A DNA stretch of 64,000 nucleotides from IOR16 sp034927775 (lineage in GTDB: Bacteria; Bacillota; Clostridia; Peptostreptococcales; Anaerovoracaceae), in assembly GCA_034927775.1 (NCBI GenBank), contig JAYFPL010000077.1, forward strand, positions 17,322-81,321. The letters are read 5' to 3'. The notes under the pieces were generated by a model. The model searched no databases and had not been told where the DNA came from. It saw only the letters and a program-made list of their open reading frames with translations. The translations under genes were made by a program, and so were the position numbers. The stretch's first letter is position 1. Each line of letters begins with the position of its first letter. Below, piece by piece: positions 14,289-23,365 of the stretch.

Positions 14289-14669
14289 TTATAGTTCTGC
14301 GATAACCTCGATTTCTACAAGCGCATCCTTCGGCAATCGCGCAACTTCTACTGCCGATCTGGATGGATATGCACCTTCAGTAAAGAATGTACCATATACA
14401 GCATTCATTGCTGCAAAATCATCCATATTCTTAATAAACACGGTTGTCTTTATCACCTTGTCCATAGAGCTTCCTGCTTCTTCTAAAATAGCTTTGATAT
14501 TTGATAAAGACTGCTTTGTCTGTTCTTCAATTCCTCCCTCAACAATAGCTCCTGTTTCTGGATTTAGAGGAATTTGTCCGGAAGCAAAAATCAAATTTCC
14601 AAAAATATTACCCTGTGCATAAGGTCCGATCGCTGCCGGTGCTTTTTTCGTAGCAATTGCTTTTTTCAT
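14289..14669 (-). CDS. ridA: RidA family enamine/imine deaminase
   Basis: 126 residues of the YjgF/YER057c/UK114 family, which hydrolyses reactive 2-aminoacrylate-type imines to 2-oxo acids and ammonia. Motifs: AIGPYAQGN, FASGQIPLNPETG, ILEEAGSSMDKVIKTTVF and YPSRSAVEVARLPKDALVEI with the conserved Arg. The trimeric cytosolic enzyme is matched in full length. AAGGAG precedes its ATG. It is first in a likely operon with citrate synthase. Confidence 0.95.
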   Translation of the reverse strand: MKKAIATKKAPAAIGPYAQGNIFGNLIFASGQIPLNPETGAIVEGGIEEQTKQSLSNIKAILEEAGSSMDKVIKTTVFIKNMDDFAAMNAVYGTFFTEGAYPSRSAVEVARLPKDALVEIEVIAEL

Positions 14670-14718
14670 TTTTCTTTTCTCCTTTTCTATCTTATATTAA
14701 TTTATTTTTATAAACTAT

Positions 14719-16752
14719 TTATTCAGTCGTACTTAATATTGTACTGTATTTCTCTACCTGACTGATTTTTAATTTACTTAAATCAGAAATATCCGTTCCA
14801 TCCGGCACACGTAATGTTTTGGTATCCAAATACGTAGTATCTATCAATTCTCCGTCTATCGTCAGTACACTATATGGTGTGAAATTCTCTCCTTTAATGT
14901 AAACATGATTTTGGATTGTAAAAGCGTCTGTAATACGGATATTTTTAATGCCCATACGCATGTTGGCCTGCTCATAAGGTGTTTCTCCATTATAAACATA
15001 TTGCTTTCCATATAGCATATCATACTGCAATGCCTTTAGATCAAGCAAATAACTTGCTTTACCTTGTTGGGTTTGATGGAATTTGGTTAAAATACCATTA
15101 TTAATTCCAAGACGTCCAAGTACAGTTGCAGAAAGCTGATAAGATTTTAAATCTGTATCAATTTTTCTCATTCGGAAATTGCTCCAAATGACATATTCCG
15201 TTTCATAAACATCTCCATTCTTCAAAATATCATTCGAAATTTCTAAACTAGGCAGATGATCTCCATATAATACCACAACAACGTCTTCATCGTATTCTGA
15301 TAAAGTACCGGTCAATTCTTTAATAAACTGATCCATTTCATAAATCTGATTGACATAATATTCATAAGCATACGCATCTGCTTTGTTTTCAATCCCTCCT
15401 ACCGTAATGGCTGGATTATTGTATACTTTTTTACCAGGGTACTTACCATGACCCTGTACCGAAACGGTAAAAACTAAATCCTTTTGCTCTGTAGAATTAA
15501 GAGCCGTCATAATTTCTTCCGTCAGAACTTTGTCCTTAGCCCATTTTCTAGGATTCATTTCTGCATTAGACATATATTCTAATGATGTAAAAGTATCAAA
15601 GCCTAAGTTTGGATAGACCTCATTTCTTCCATAGAAAACCCCTCTATGGTTATGAATTGCATGAGTCGAATAACCAAGCTCCTTCAAGTTATATGCGATT
15701 GTTTCTGTAGTATGATCCTTTAATACCGTTTTATATGGATACTCTCCCGGTCCAAAGAATCGAACACGCATTCCAGAGAGAACTTCCAATTCTGTATTGG
15801 CTGTTCCAGCTCCAATGGAAGGTACCATTAAGTATCCTGTGCTATATTTTTTTTGCAATGCATGAAAATTTGGAATAGGATCTTCTGAAACTTCCAATCC
15901 TTTTATTAAAGTTGGATCAAAAAAGGACTCCAATTGTACTATAACAATGTTAGGTGTACGTTTTTCCTGAGAAAGTAAGCCTGATGTTGCTGCAGTCGTA
16001 TCTTGCTGCCCTTCTTGAAGTATTTGTGCCATCTTCTCTTTTGAATATCCAGAAGGAAGTCCTACACCAGTATTTAACCATGTATTAATAAAACAATACG
16101 GAAAACCATAATCATCGTATGCATATCCTAAATTTCCAAAAACAGTCGACAACCAATTTTGCCGAAGACCAAGCTGCGTGGAACCAGTTAAACTGAGTGC
16201 TACAATTAAAATGACAAAAACACTTTTTTTTAAACTATAGTTTTTGCATTTCGGTGCAAACAAGAACAATAAAAGATATAGGATTAAGAGCAATATAATT
16301 CCTGCCCCTAGTCCCATTAATTCCATGTTTGAAAAATAGTTTGGCAATACCCCCAACCCTGTTTCCATCAAGGATAAGTCTGCGACCGTAAATGGCGTCA
16401 TTCGGAAACTTAGAATCACACCATTTGTCGTACCTAATATTAACCAGATCGATGAAACGACAAAGTACAAAAATACCCTTCGTTTCACTAAAAGTCCTAT
16501 GGAAAGTGTAGCTAAAATAATTAAGCCATTATAAAAAAACGCAAACGGATTTTCATGTATGAAAAGAATTAAACTCTTCAGCGATCCTCGGCTTACCGTT
16601 TCAATGTATAAATCCAACGCTAATGCTAGAAATATACAGTTAATAATTCCATAGTTTAAATGTCTATTATAAAAATCCCGAATGGGAGATATAAATTTAT
16701 CGTCATATTTTTTTAAATATTTCTCATAATAATTTTTTAAAAATTTTTTCAT
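14719..16752 (-). CDS. LTA-synthase-like sulfatase-fold membrane enzyme
   Basis: 677 residues. Five membrane helices (residues about 35-210) precede an extracellular sulfatase-type domain: NIVIVQLESFF (metal Glu), PSIGAGTANTELEVLSG (Thr nucleophile), YSTHAIHNHRGVFYGR, SVQGHGKYPG and LYGDHLPSLEI (Asp-His ligands). This is the plan of LtaS/phosphoglycerol transferases. After the catalytic domain, residues about 600-677 form an extra beta-rich part (VYIKGENFTPYSVLTIDGEL, LRVPDGTDISDL) resembling an IPT/TIG fold, not part of standard LtaS. Substrate likely phosphatidylglycerol. Confidence 0.88.
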   Translation of the reverse strand: MKKFLKNYYEKYLKKYDDKFISPIRDFYNRHLNYGIINCIFLALALDLYIETVSRGSLKSLILFIHENPFAFFYNGLIILATLSIGLLVKRRVFLYFVVSSIWLILGTTNGVILSFRMTPFTVADLSLMETGLGVLPNYFSNMELMGLGAGIILLLILYLLLFLFAPKCKNYSLKKSVFVILIVALSLTGSTQLGLRQNWLSTVFGNLGYAYDDYGFPYCFINTWLNTGVGLPSGYSKEKMAQILQEGQQDTTAATSGLLSQEKRTPNIVIVQLESFFDPTLIKGLEVSEDPIPNFHALQKKYSTGYLMVPSIGAGTANTELEVLSGMRVRFFGPGEYPYKTVLKDHTTETIAYNLKELGYSTHAIHNHRGVFYGRNEVYPNLGFDTFTSLEYMSNAEMNPRKWAKDKVLTEEIMTALNSTEQKDLVFTVSVQGHGKYPGKKVYNNPAITVGGIENKADAYAYEYYVNQIYEMDQFIKELTGTLSEYDEDVVVVLYGDHLPSLEISNDILKNGDVYETEYVIWSNFRMRKIDTDLKSYQLSATVLGRLGINNGILTKFHQTQQGKASYLLDLKALQYDMLYGKQYVYNGETPYEQANMRMGIKNIRITDAFTIQNHVYIKGENFTPYSVLTIDGELIDTTYLDTKTLRVPDGTDISDLSKLKISQVEKYSTILSTTE

Positions 16753-16776
16753 TTGTAATTTGCATCCTCCAGCAAT

Positions 16777-17649
16777 TTATTTATTTGCAATAATATTAGA
16801 CAAGCTGGCAAACTCCTCAATGCTTAAGGTTTCGGCTCTTCGAATTGGATCAATTCCTGCATCCTTTAATGCCTGTAAAATCTCATCCTTTGTTTTTCCC
16901 ATAACACCCGTTAGAGAGTTTAAAAGTGTTTTTCTTCTTTGTCCAAATCCATTTTTTACAACAGAGAAAAATACAGATTCACTCGTTAACTCCACAGCTT
17001 TTTCTTTTCGCAAATCCAACCGAATAACTGCAGAGTCTACCTTTGGCTGTGGAATAAAGACCTCTTTGGGTACAGAAGCTACCGAGGCTACTGTGCAATA
17101 ATACTGTACAGCAACGGAAAGTGCACCATATGCTTTTGTTCCCGGCCCGGATTTAATTCGATCTGCCACTTCTTTTTGCATCATAATAGTAATGCTGTCC
17201 ACCGGAACCGCATCCTCTAATAATTTCATAATAATTGGTGTTGTTATATAATACGGTAAATTCCCAATCACCTTTACACCGGTTCTCGGTTTTCCGTTTA
17301 TTTCTTTATATTTCTCAAGCACTTCAACTAAATCCGTTTTTAAAATATCTGCATGCAGTATAGAAATATTATCATATTCTGCTAGTGTTTCTTTTAATAT
17401 AGGAATCAAATGGCTATCAATTTCTACTGCCACAATCTTCCCTGCACAAGAAGCTGCCGCCGCAGTCAAAACACCAATTCCGGGACCAATTTCAATGACT
17501 AAATCATCCTCACCGATTGCTGCGCCTTCAATGATTTTATTTACAATGTTAGCATCTGTCAAAAAATTTTGTCCCAAACTTTTCGATAAACGAAACCCAT
17601 GCTTCTCTTTTATTTTTCGAATGGTATTTGGTGAATAGAGCTTGTCCAT
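16777..17649 (-). CDS. rsmA: 16S rRNA (A1518/A1519) dimethyltransferase KsgA
   Basis: 290 residues; dimethylates two adjacent adenosines in the 3' hairpin of 16S rRNA. Motifs: SLGQNFLTDANIVNKI, VIEIGPGIGVLT (SAM site), VIGNLPYYITTPI (NLPY catalytic motif) and FGQRRKTLLNSL. Its start lies 40 bases inside the 3' end of rnmV, and the pair rnmV-ksgA is conserved in Firmicutes. The family's usual length is kept. Confidence 0.97.
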   Translation of the reverse strand: MDKLYSPNTIRKIKEKHGFRLSKSLGQNFLTDANIVNKIIEGAAIGEDDLVIEIGPGIGVLTAAAASCAGKIVAVEIDSHLIPILKETLAEYDNISILHADILKTDLVEVLEKYKEINGKPRTGVKVIGNLPYYITTPIIMKLLEDAVPVDSITIMMQKEVADRIKSGPGTKAYGALSVAVQYYCTVASVASVPKEVFIPQPKVDSAVIRLDLRKEKAVELTSESVFFSVVKNGFGQRRKTLLNSLTGVMGKTKDEILQALKDAGIDPIRRAETLSIEEFASLSNIIANK

Positions 17650-18164
17650 GCTTCTTTAAATTCCTCTCTGGTAATCCCATAATGATTCAGCCGGCTAAGA
17701 AATACTTTAGTATTTCCATAGCCAATGCCTAGTTTTCTCCCAATATAATCACGCCTCAAAGCGGCATCTTCTGCACCTGCAAGACCATATTCAAATAAAT
17801 CTTGTACAGAAAAAATACTTTCTGTTTTTTTTGACGTACATCTTACTTTTTTTAGTGCTTCTCTTATGTTTTCCACAGATGCATTTTCAATGCCTATGTC
17901 TCCGTCTTTTTTGGCTTCTTCTTTAGATAAATAAGCGTGTTTTGCATTTGGGAATTTCTCAGATAATCGTTTTCGGATTCTCTCTCCCGCATGGTCTGGA
18001 TCGGTAAAAATAATAATTCCCGTATTTTGATATGCTTTTTCAATTAATGAAAAGGTGCTTTGACGAATGCCAAACCCGTGAGTTGCAATTGTTTCTGCTT
18101 CTACCGCACGTTTTACAGCGCTTTCGTCATCCCGACCTTCTACCACAATCACTTCTCGGATCAT
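17610..18164 (-). CDS. rnmV: Ribonuclease M5
   Basis: 184 residues; matures the 5S rRNA. The N-terminal TOPRIM domain has VVEGRDD (catalytic Glu), IIFTDPDHAGERIRKRL (DxD) and AYLSKEEAKKDGDIGIENAS. A C-terminal helical part follows (LGIGYGNTKVFLSRLNHYGI). It overlaps ksgA and follows divIC, a typical neighbourhood. Confidence 0.95.
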   Translation of the reverse strand: MIREVIVVEGRDDESAVKRAVEAETIATHGFGIRQSTFSLIEKAYQNTGIIIFTDPDHAGERIRKRLSEKFPNAKHAYLSKEEAKKDGDIGIENASVENIREALKKVRCTSKKTESIFSVQDLFEYGLAGAEDAALRRDYIGRKLGIGYGNTKVFLSRLNHYGITREEFKEAWTSSIHQIPFEK

Positions 18165-18187
18165 GTATGTCTAATTCCTCTCTATTA

Positions 18188-18676
18188 TTACTGCGGTACA
18201 ACACTTTTACTTGTGTTGTCCTTCTCTTCTTCATTGTCCTGTTCTTCTTGCTCGCTAGCATTCTTTGGTACAATATAAATCTTTTCTCCAGATTTAATCA
18301 TATGAAGCTGTGTTCTAGCCTGTTCTTCAATATATTCCTCACTATTAACTTGCAGCAACTGTTCTTCCAATCTGGCTTGTTCTTTTAACAGTGCATCTTG
18401 TCTTTTCATTTCCTCTTGTTCAGCAGCACTTAATGAAACCAAATTGTACACAGTTAGTCCCATAAGCACAGCAATAAGAAAGAAAGCCGCTGTGTAGACA
18501 AGACGATGGCGAACTATTTTGATTGCACGCCGTTCTGATACATTCGGAGTTTTTTCTTTTGCTTTCTTTTTTTCATAAGCCTCTTTTCGTTTTTGGTTTC
18601 GTTGCCGGCGCACTTCTTCAATGTCTATGATCTGACTGCTTTCTTTAAAAGCGCGGCTTCTTCTTTTTTTCGCCAT
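18188..18676 (-). CDS. divIC: Septum formation initiator (DivIC/FtsB type)
   Basis: 162 residues from the ATG at 18676 (a GTG three codons upstream is also possible). A basic, charged cytoplasmic part of about 60 residues (QRNKRKEAYEKKKAKEK) precedes one membrane helix (LVYTAAFFLIAVLMGLTVYN) and an extracellular coiled coil (EEMKRQDALLKEQARLEEQ), then the ARTQLHMIKSGEKIYIVP motif typical of DivIC. It acts in the FtsL-DivIC-DivIB complex of the divisome. The position after yabQ is the standard Firmicute order. Confidence 0.88.
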   Translation of the reverse strand: MAKKRRSRAFKESSQIIDIEEVRRQRNQKRKEAYEKKKAKEKTPNVSERRAIKIVRHRLVYTAAFFLIAVLMGLTVYNLVSLSAAEQEEMKRQDALLKEQARLEEQLLQVNSEEYIEEQARTQLHMIKSGEKIYIVPKNASEQEEQDNEEEKDNTSKSVVPQ

Positions 18677-18734
18677 GTGCTTCACCCAGTCTTTCGGAAA
18701 AATAAAAATGCACTATTAATCTTTTTTATTGCTT

Positions 18735-19067
18735 TCATATTTTAGCTTTAGATTTCATTATACCATAAAGCTGGCCAATAAAAATTGAAAATTTTTTACT
18801 TACACAAAATCTCCACAAACACATTCCGCTAAAAAGAGCGACAAAGCTATGGATGCTTAACTGGCCATAACAACAATAATATAGAAATGCACAAGTTATA
18901 AAGGACGCGAAAATCCAAAAAGTAATTTCTAATATCATTTTCATAAATCCATTTTTCATTCTTTTTCCTTTATAAAGCTCTAATAATTGATAGAAGAACA
19001 TGACCGTTATTCCCGCATAAAACATAACAAAAATATCAAACACTTGTCTATGTATGAGCGGATTCAT
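18735..19067 (-). CDS. yabQ: Spore cortex biosynthesis protein YabQ
   Basis: 110 residues, several hydrophobic helices with the YabQ pattern: a first helix with FDIFVMFYAGITVMFFYQLL, then EITFWIFASFITCAFLY and a C-terminal KSKAKI. YabQ locates to the forespore outer membrane and is needed for cortex formation. Its ATG overlaps the yabP stop (ATGA). The sequence diverges strongly between species, so the assignment leans on gene order. Confidence 0.85.
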   Translation of the reverse strand: MNPLIHRQVFDIFVMFYAGITVMFFYQLLELYKGKRMKNGFMKMILEITFWIFASFITCAFLYYCCYGQLSIHSFVALFSGMCLWRFCVSKKFSIFIGQLYGIMKSKAKI

Positions 19068-19342
19068 TTCAGCATCCTTTCCAACCAATTTTTATCTTGC
19101 TTTTCTTTTTTTTCTGTATATGCCATAGAGTGAAAGAAGCCATTCACCACCACTTTTCCTTCTTCTAAATCCAGACTCTGAATGTGTAAATGATTTCCTT
19201 TTAATTGCATTCCTCCTTGATCAATATCTAATAAAACAGTATCCTCATTAAAATTTGCTACATCCTTTACCCCAGTAACAACCATTCTTTCTCGGTTCTC
19301 CATATAAATGCTATGGGATCTCTTTCCTTTAATATCGTCCAT
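19064..19342 (-). CDS. yabP: Sporulation protein YabP
   Basis: 92 residues with the YabP/YqfC fold: HSIYMENRERMVVTGVKDVA, then NEDTVLLDIDQGGMQLKGNH and LHIQSLDLEEGKVVVNGFF. The ATG at 19342 has AAGGAGG seven to eleven bases upstream. The ribosome site lies inside a terminator-like hairpin that follows walK, so expression likely depends on a promoter starting within that hairpin. It is required for a proper spore cortex together with YabQ. Confidence 0.93.
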   Translation of the reverse strand: MDDIKGKRSHSIYMENRERMVVTGVKDVANFNEDTVLLDIDQGGMQLKGNHLHIQSLDLEEGKVVVNGFFHSMAYTEKKEKQDKNWLERMLK

Positions 19343-19352
19343 AAAAAAACAC

Positions 19353-19381
19353 CTCCTTGCCATACACTTTATGACAAGGAG
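19353..19381 (-). terminator. walK terminator hairpin that embeds the yabP ribosome site
   Basis: CTCCTTGTCATA and TATGGCAAGGAG (minus strand) pair over 12 bp with one U-G wobble and a 5-base loop, followed by GTGTTTTTTT. Its 3' arm contains the AAGGAG that starts yabP. A possible sigma-E promoter (ATA, 16 bases, CATAAAGT) overlaps the 5' arm and loop. Confidence 0.75.
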
Positions 19382-19393
19382 ATATCTTTTATG

Positions 19394-21220
19394 TTATTCA
19401 ATGTTTCGTTGCCCTCGAATTGGTGCCAAAGGAAGGATTATGGTTGCCTTTGTGCCCTTTCCTTCATAACTCTCAATTTCTATAGTGCCTCCATGTTCCT
19501 CTACAATCTGCTTTGAAATAGAAAGACCCAGTCCGGTACCTCCCATCGCTCTTGATCTTGCTTTATCAACCCGATAAAAGCGTTCAAAAATACGAGGAAT
19601 TTCAGATTCTGCCATACCAATACCGTTATCGGTTACAATTATTTTTGCTTGTCCATCCGTCCTAACCGCATCAATATCAATGCGGCCACCCTCTTGCGTA
19701 TATTTGATGGCATTACTTAAAATATTTAACAACACTTGCTCAATGCGATCTTTATCGATGGTAACCATAATTTTCTGCTCACCATCAAAAATACAATTAA
19801 GATGCTGTTCTTTTTGTTTTGCAGTCATTTCAACCTTTGTTACAACAGATCGTAACAGCCAAATTAAATTGCTATCTTTTTTATACCATTTTTCTTGTTT
19901 ATAGTCTAATCTAGATAACTGCAATAAGTCTTTTACCAAACGATTCATACGGTCGGCTTCCGTATCAATAATCTTGAGAAAGCTTTTAGCCACTTCCGTA
20001 TCTTCAATCGTTCCATCCATTAACGTCTCTGTATAGCTCTTGATTGTCGTTAATGGTGTTTTTAATTCATGGGATACGTTTGCAACAAAATCTGTTTGCA
20101 TATTTTCTAACTTTTGCCGTTCCGTAATGTCTTGCAAAATAATTATAATTCCAACATCTTCTTCATTTTCATCCCGGAAACGATCGTATCGAATTGCAAA
20201 CGCTGAAGCACCATAATTAAAAATTTCCTGTCCGCTTCCTTCTTTGCAGTTCTCTTTTAGATTTTCTAAATCAAATATTTTACTATATTTTCGTAAAATA
20301 TCATTGCAATTCTTCAATTCTAATTCCGGATCCATTATTCCAAGCATTTGCCTTGCTGCTGGATTGGCATGAATAATTCTTCCGGAAAGATCAATCGCAA
20401 TCAATCCATCAGCCATATAGTGCAAGATGGTTTCTAATTTACTTTTCTCATTTGAAATTTCTGCTAGTGTAATATTTAACTTTTCCCTCAGAAGATTAAA
20501 CATCTCTGCTAAACGTCCAATTTCATCGTCAGACATAACGCTAACTTCTTGGCTGAAATCTCCTTGCGCCATTTTTTCTGCTTTTTCGGTTACATCATTA
20601 ATTGGAACAGTAATACTCTTTGCAATAAAAAACCCAAGCACTACCGTTACCAATAAGGCAAGTACCATAGCTCGAATGAAAATTAATTTAGATTGTGTTA
20701 AAAAATCAAAAACATTCGATAGGTCGGCTCTTATGTAAACCGTTCCTGTAATGTTCCCTTGCTCACCGATTGGAAATGCAATGCTTTTAATTGGAATGTT
20801 TGCTAAATTAACACCATCCGCTTCCGCTTGCTTTCCACCTATCATCGCAGTAGTAAGAAGGGTAGTATTTAGTAATTCCGCTGCATTTTTTCCAATAATA
20901 TTTTTGTTTGTAGAAGCAATGATTGTAAAATTGGTATCAACAATGGACATTTCCTCTTGGAAACTATTTTTCCATCCCTGATCCAAAGTTCTTTGAATTT
21001 CTGCACTGTGATTTGCCAGATTATCATATACTTCAAAAGAAGTAAGTAAACCACTGTCTTTTACTGTTTTTGTTAAATTATCTCGAATAGAGTTGAGTTG
21101 ATAAACCTCCAACTGATTTACAATGAAAACAGAAACAATCGTCATTGCTATAAAAACCAACAAAAAGTAAATCAGAACAATTCTCCATCGTATGCTGTTC
21201 CATCTCTTAGTCCCAAGCAT
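19394..21220 (-). CDS. walK: Sensor histidine kinase WalK
   Basis: 608 residues. Two membrane helices (about 14-35 and 180-200) enclose an extracellular sensor; a HAMP domain (FFIAKSITVPINDVTEKAEK), PAS domain (ILHYMADGLIAIDLSGRIIH), HisKA (NVSHELKTPLTTIKSYTETL, phosphoryl-accepting His about 383) and HATPase (VTDNGIGMAESEIPRIFERF, GGTGLGLSISKQI) follow. Standard for WalK, which senses cell-wall synthesis and controls autolysins. The gene follows walR by 3 bases. The usual yycH, yycI and yycJ partners are absent. Confidence 0.95.
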   Translation of the reverse strand: MLGTKRWNSIRWRIVLIYFLLVFIAMTIVSVFIVNQLEVYQLNSIRDNLTKTVKDSGLLTSFEVYDNLANHSAEIQRTLDQGWKNSFQEEMSIVDTNFTIIASTNKNIIGKNAAELLNTTLLTTAMIGGKQAEADGVNLANIPIKSIAFPIGEQGNITGTVYIRADLSNVFDFLTQSKLIFIRAMVLALLVTVVLGFFIAKSITVPINDVTEKAEKMAQGDFSQEVSVMSDDEIGRLAEMFNLLREKLNITLAEISNEKSKLETILHYMADGLIAIDLSGRIIHANPAARQMLGIMDPELELKNCNDILRKYSKIFDLENLKENCKEGSGQEIFNYGASAFAIRYDRFRDENEEDVGIIIILQDITERQKLENMQTDFVANVSHELKTPLTTIKSYTETLMDGTIEDTEVAKSFLKIIDTEADRMNRLVKDLLQLSRLDYKQEKWYKKDSNLIWLLRSVVTKVEMTAKQKEQHLNCIFDGEQKIMVTIDKDRIEQVLLNILSNAIKYTQEGGRIDIDAVRTDGQAKIIVTDNGIGMAESEIPRIFERFYRVDKARSRAMGGTGLGLSISKQIVEEHGGTIEIESYEGKGTKATIILPLAPIRGQRNIE

Positions 21221-21223
21221 CCT

Positions 21224-21922
21224 TTACGGCCTCCTAAAGTAGTATCCGATTCCCCTTTTTGTCATAATGTATTTTGGATCACTGGAGTCATCTTCCAGTT
21301 TTTCTCTTAATCTTCGAACGGTTACATCTACCGTACGAATATCGCCGTAGTATTCATATCCCCAAACTTCTTCTAATAATTGCTCCCTGGAAAACACTTT
21401 GTTTTCACGTTCTGCCAAATATTTTAAAAGTTCAAATTCTCGAAGCGTCAATTCTAAAGGTACTTCATTTTTACGTACCTCATAACGATTTAAGTCAATC
21501 GCTAAATTTCCAAACTCTTGCACATTAGCTGGTGCATCCTGTAGATCAGATACAAAATCTATTCTTCGAATGTTAGCTTTGATTCTTGCAATCAATTCAC
21601 GCATACCAAAAGGCTTCGTAATATAATCGTCTGCTCCAAGCTCCAAACCCAGAACTTTATCAACCTCTTCTTCTTTTGCCGTTAACATTAAAATTGGAAC
21701 AGTACTCGTCTCTCGTATTTTTTTGCACACAAGAAATCCATCCATAATCGGCAGCATAACGTCCAGTAATATCAGATCTGCATTTAGTGAAAGTGCCTTT
21801 GTCAATCCTTCCTGACCGTCATAGGCTGTTTCTACCTGAAACCCTTCTTTGGCTAAATTAAATTTTATAATATCAGAAATGGATTTTTCATCTTCAATGA
21901 TTAAAACCTTCTTTGTCTCCAT
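21224..21922 (-). CDS. walR: Response regulator WalR
   Basis: 232 residues of the OmpR/PhoB type. The receiver domain has DE at 11-12, phosphoryl Asp54 (LILLDVMLPIMDG), Thr in LMLTAK and Lys in DDYITKPFG. The C-terminal winged helix has LTLREFELLKYLAERENKVF and VDVTVRRLREKLEDD, near-identical to WalR. It controls peptidoglycan hydrolase genes with WalK. A GGAGG ribosome site precedes it. Confidence 0.96.
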   Translation of the reverse strand: METKKVLIIEDEKSISDIIKFNLAKEGFQVETAYDGQEGLTKALSLNADLILLDVMLPIMDGFLVCKKIRETSTVPILMLTAKEEEVDKVLGLELGADDYITKPFGMRELIARIKANIRRIDFVSDLQDAPANVQEFGNLAIDLNRYEVRKNEVPLELTLREFELLKYLAERENKVFSREQLLEEVWGYEYYGDIRTVDVTVRRLREKLEDDSSDPKYIMTKRGIGYYFRRP

Positions 21923-22067
21923 TCTTTTCCTCCTTAACCAAATCCCCTTATTTAATAGTACAAACTATTTCTATTATAGCAAATAATCAATTCTCAGTCA
22001 AAAAAATAAGCAAAGCGGATTACTTCTGCATATTATAAATCAAATTTAGAAATTGGAGTTGAATTTT

Positions 22068-23255
22068 ATGCAAATACATCCGCGACTCGTCGCAAAACTG
22101 TCTGCTTCAAAGCAGACTCTTTTTCCCGTTATTATATATTCGAAGAAAACTATTTATGAAATCCGCGATTATATTATCAATAACTATGGTCCAATAAAAT
22201 ATGAGCTTCCCTTTATCAATGCGGTTTCTGTAGAGCTTCCTGCCGATAAAATTGATACCTTATCAAAAAATCAATCCGTTCGTCTTATTTCTGATGACCC
22301 CTTAGTTTCAAAAATAGGAGGAGCAAAATATAACTCGTTACTTAGTAATCCTAACATCCATTTTAAAACAGCTTACGATAATCATCAATTACCAAAACAT
22401 GAAGCCCTTTATGATAAAAAACGAGGTCAAAATATAGGTATTGCCATCATCGATACAGGAATTTCTCCACACTATGATCTTATTTATCCTCATAATCGCA
22501 TAGTCGCTTTTAAAGATTTTATTGAACATCGCACCACGCCTTATGATGATGATGGTCATGGTACTCATGTTGCAGGTATTGCCGCTGGAAATGGCTTTGT
22601 ATCACAAAAATTTGTCGGCACTGCTCCCTGTGCAGATCTTATTTCCATTAAAGCTTTAAATGGTGACGGAAATGGAACCACATCTGATATATTAGCTGCA
22701 ATGCAATGGGTTATTAATAACCGGCGTTTATATGGTATTCGAGTTATTAATCTCTCCTTAGGTGTTTCCACAGATTCATCTTATGAGGAAGATCCTTTGA
22801 TTAAAGGTGCAAATGCCGCAGTCCGTCACGGTCTTACGGTAGTCGCTGCTGCCGGAAACAACGGTCCTGATCGTTGTACCATAAATTCCCCGGCTACCAG
22901 TCCTTATGTTATTACTGTGGGTGCTGCTGATTTTGCATCTTCTCCTTCGGTTGCACCTTTTTCCAGCCGTGGTCCTACACCTGCCGGTGTAGTAAAACCA
23001 GATTTGCTTGCACCAGGTGTTGATATTGTCTCATTAGACGCTACCAATCCAAAAGGTTACGTGATGCAGTCCGGAACATCAATGGCAGCACCGGTGGTAA
23101 GTGGAGCTGCCGCATGCCTCTATGCTCTCTATCCAAATCTAACACCAATGGAAGTAAAACGTATCCTAATGCGTAATACATTGCCTTTGCGTCGTATTTC
23201 ATCCAATGCACAAGGACGTGGTATCCTAAACTATGAGGTGTTCTTTGAACTTTAA
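22068..23255 (+). CDS. Subtilisin-family serine peptidase (S8)
   Basis: 395 residues from the ATG at 22068 (GGAG upstream). The catalytic triad is complete: Asp (GIAIIDTGISPHYD, near 129), His (DGHGTHVAGIAAG, near 164) and Ser (SGTSMAAPVVSGAA, near 336), with oxyanion Asn in AAAGNNGP. An N-terminal stretch of about 95 residues looks like an inhibitor/propeptide domain (KIDTLSKNQSVRLISDDPLV). There is no signal peptide, so it is cytosolic or non-classically released. Single-gene unit with a terminator. Confidence 0.93.
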   Translation: MQIHPRLVAKLSASKQTLFPVIIYSKKTIYEIRDYIINNYGPIKYELPFINAVSVELPADKIDTLSKNQSVRLISDDPLVSKIGGAKYNSLLSNPNIHFKTAYDNHQLPKHEALYDKKRGQNIGIAIIDTGISPHYDLIYPHNRIVAFKDFIEHRTTPYDDDGHGTHVAGIAAGNGFVSQKFVGTAPCADLISIKALNGDGNGTTSDILAAMQWVINNRRLYGIRVINLSLGVSTDSSYEEDPLIKGANAAVRHGLTVVAAAGNNGPDRCTINSPATSPYVITVGAADFASSPSVAPFSSRGPTPAGVVKPDLLAPGVDIVSLDATNPKGYVMQSGTSMAAPVVSGAAACLYALYPNLTPMEVKRILMRNTLPLRRISSNAQGRGILNYEVFFEL

Positions 23256-23290
23256 TAAGAAAATGGTTTTACTTGAAACTACAAATTAAC

Positions 23291-23311
23291 ATAGGAAACA
23301 AGGTTTCCTAT
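23291..23311. repeat. Inverted repeat after the subtilase
   Basis: ATAGGAAAC and GTTTCCTAT with a 3-base loop, just upstream of the stronger terminator. No T run follows on the plus strand. Possible RNA-stabilising hairpin. Confidence 0.6.
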
Positions 23312-23319
23312 TAATATAG

Positions 23320-23365
23320 AAAAGCGGCAATAAACCAATCTTTGATTCTTGCCGCTTTTATTTTT
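23320..23365. terminator. Bidirectional terminator between subtilase and M23 peptidase
   Basis: AAAAGCGGCAA and TTGCCGCTTTT arms with a loop of about 18 bases and T-rich flanks on both strands; it serves two convergent genes. Confidence 0.85.

Noticed and set aside
23291..23311. Attachment site for an integrated element
   Set aside because: Only a single short inverted repeat, no integrase gene and no second copy nearby.
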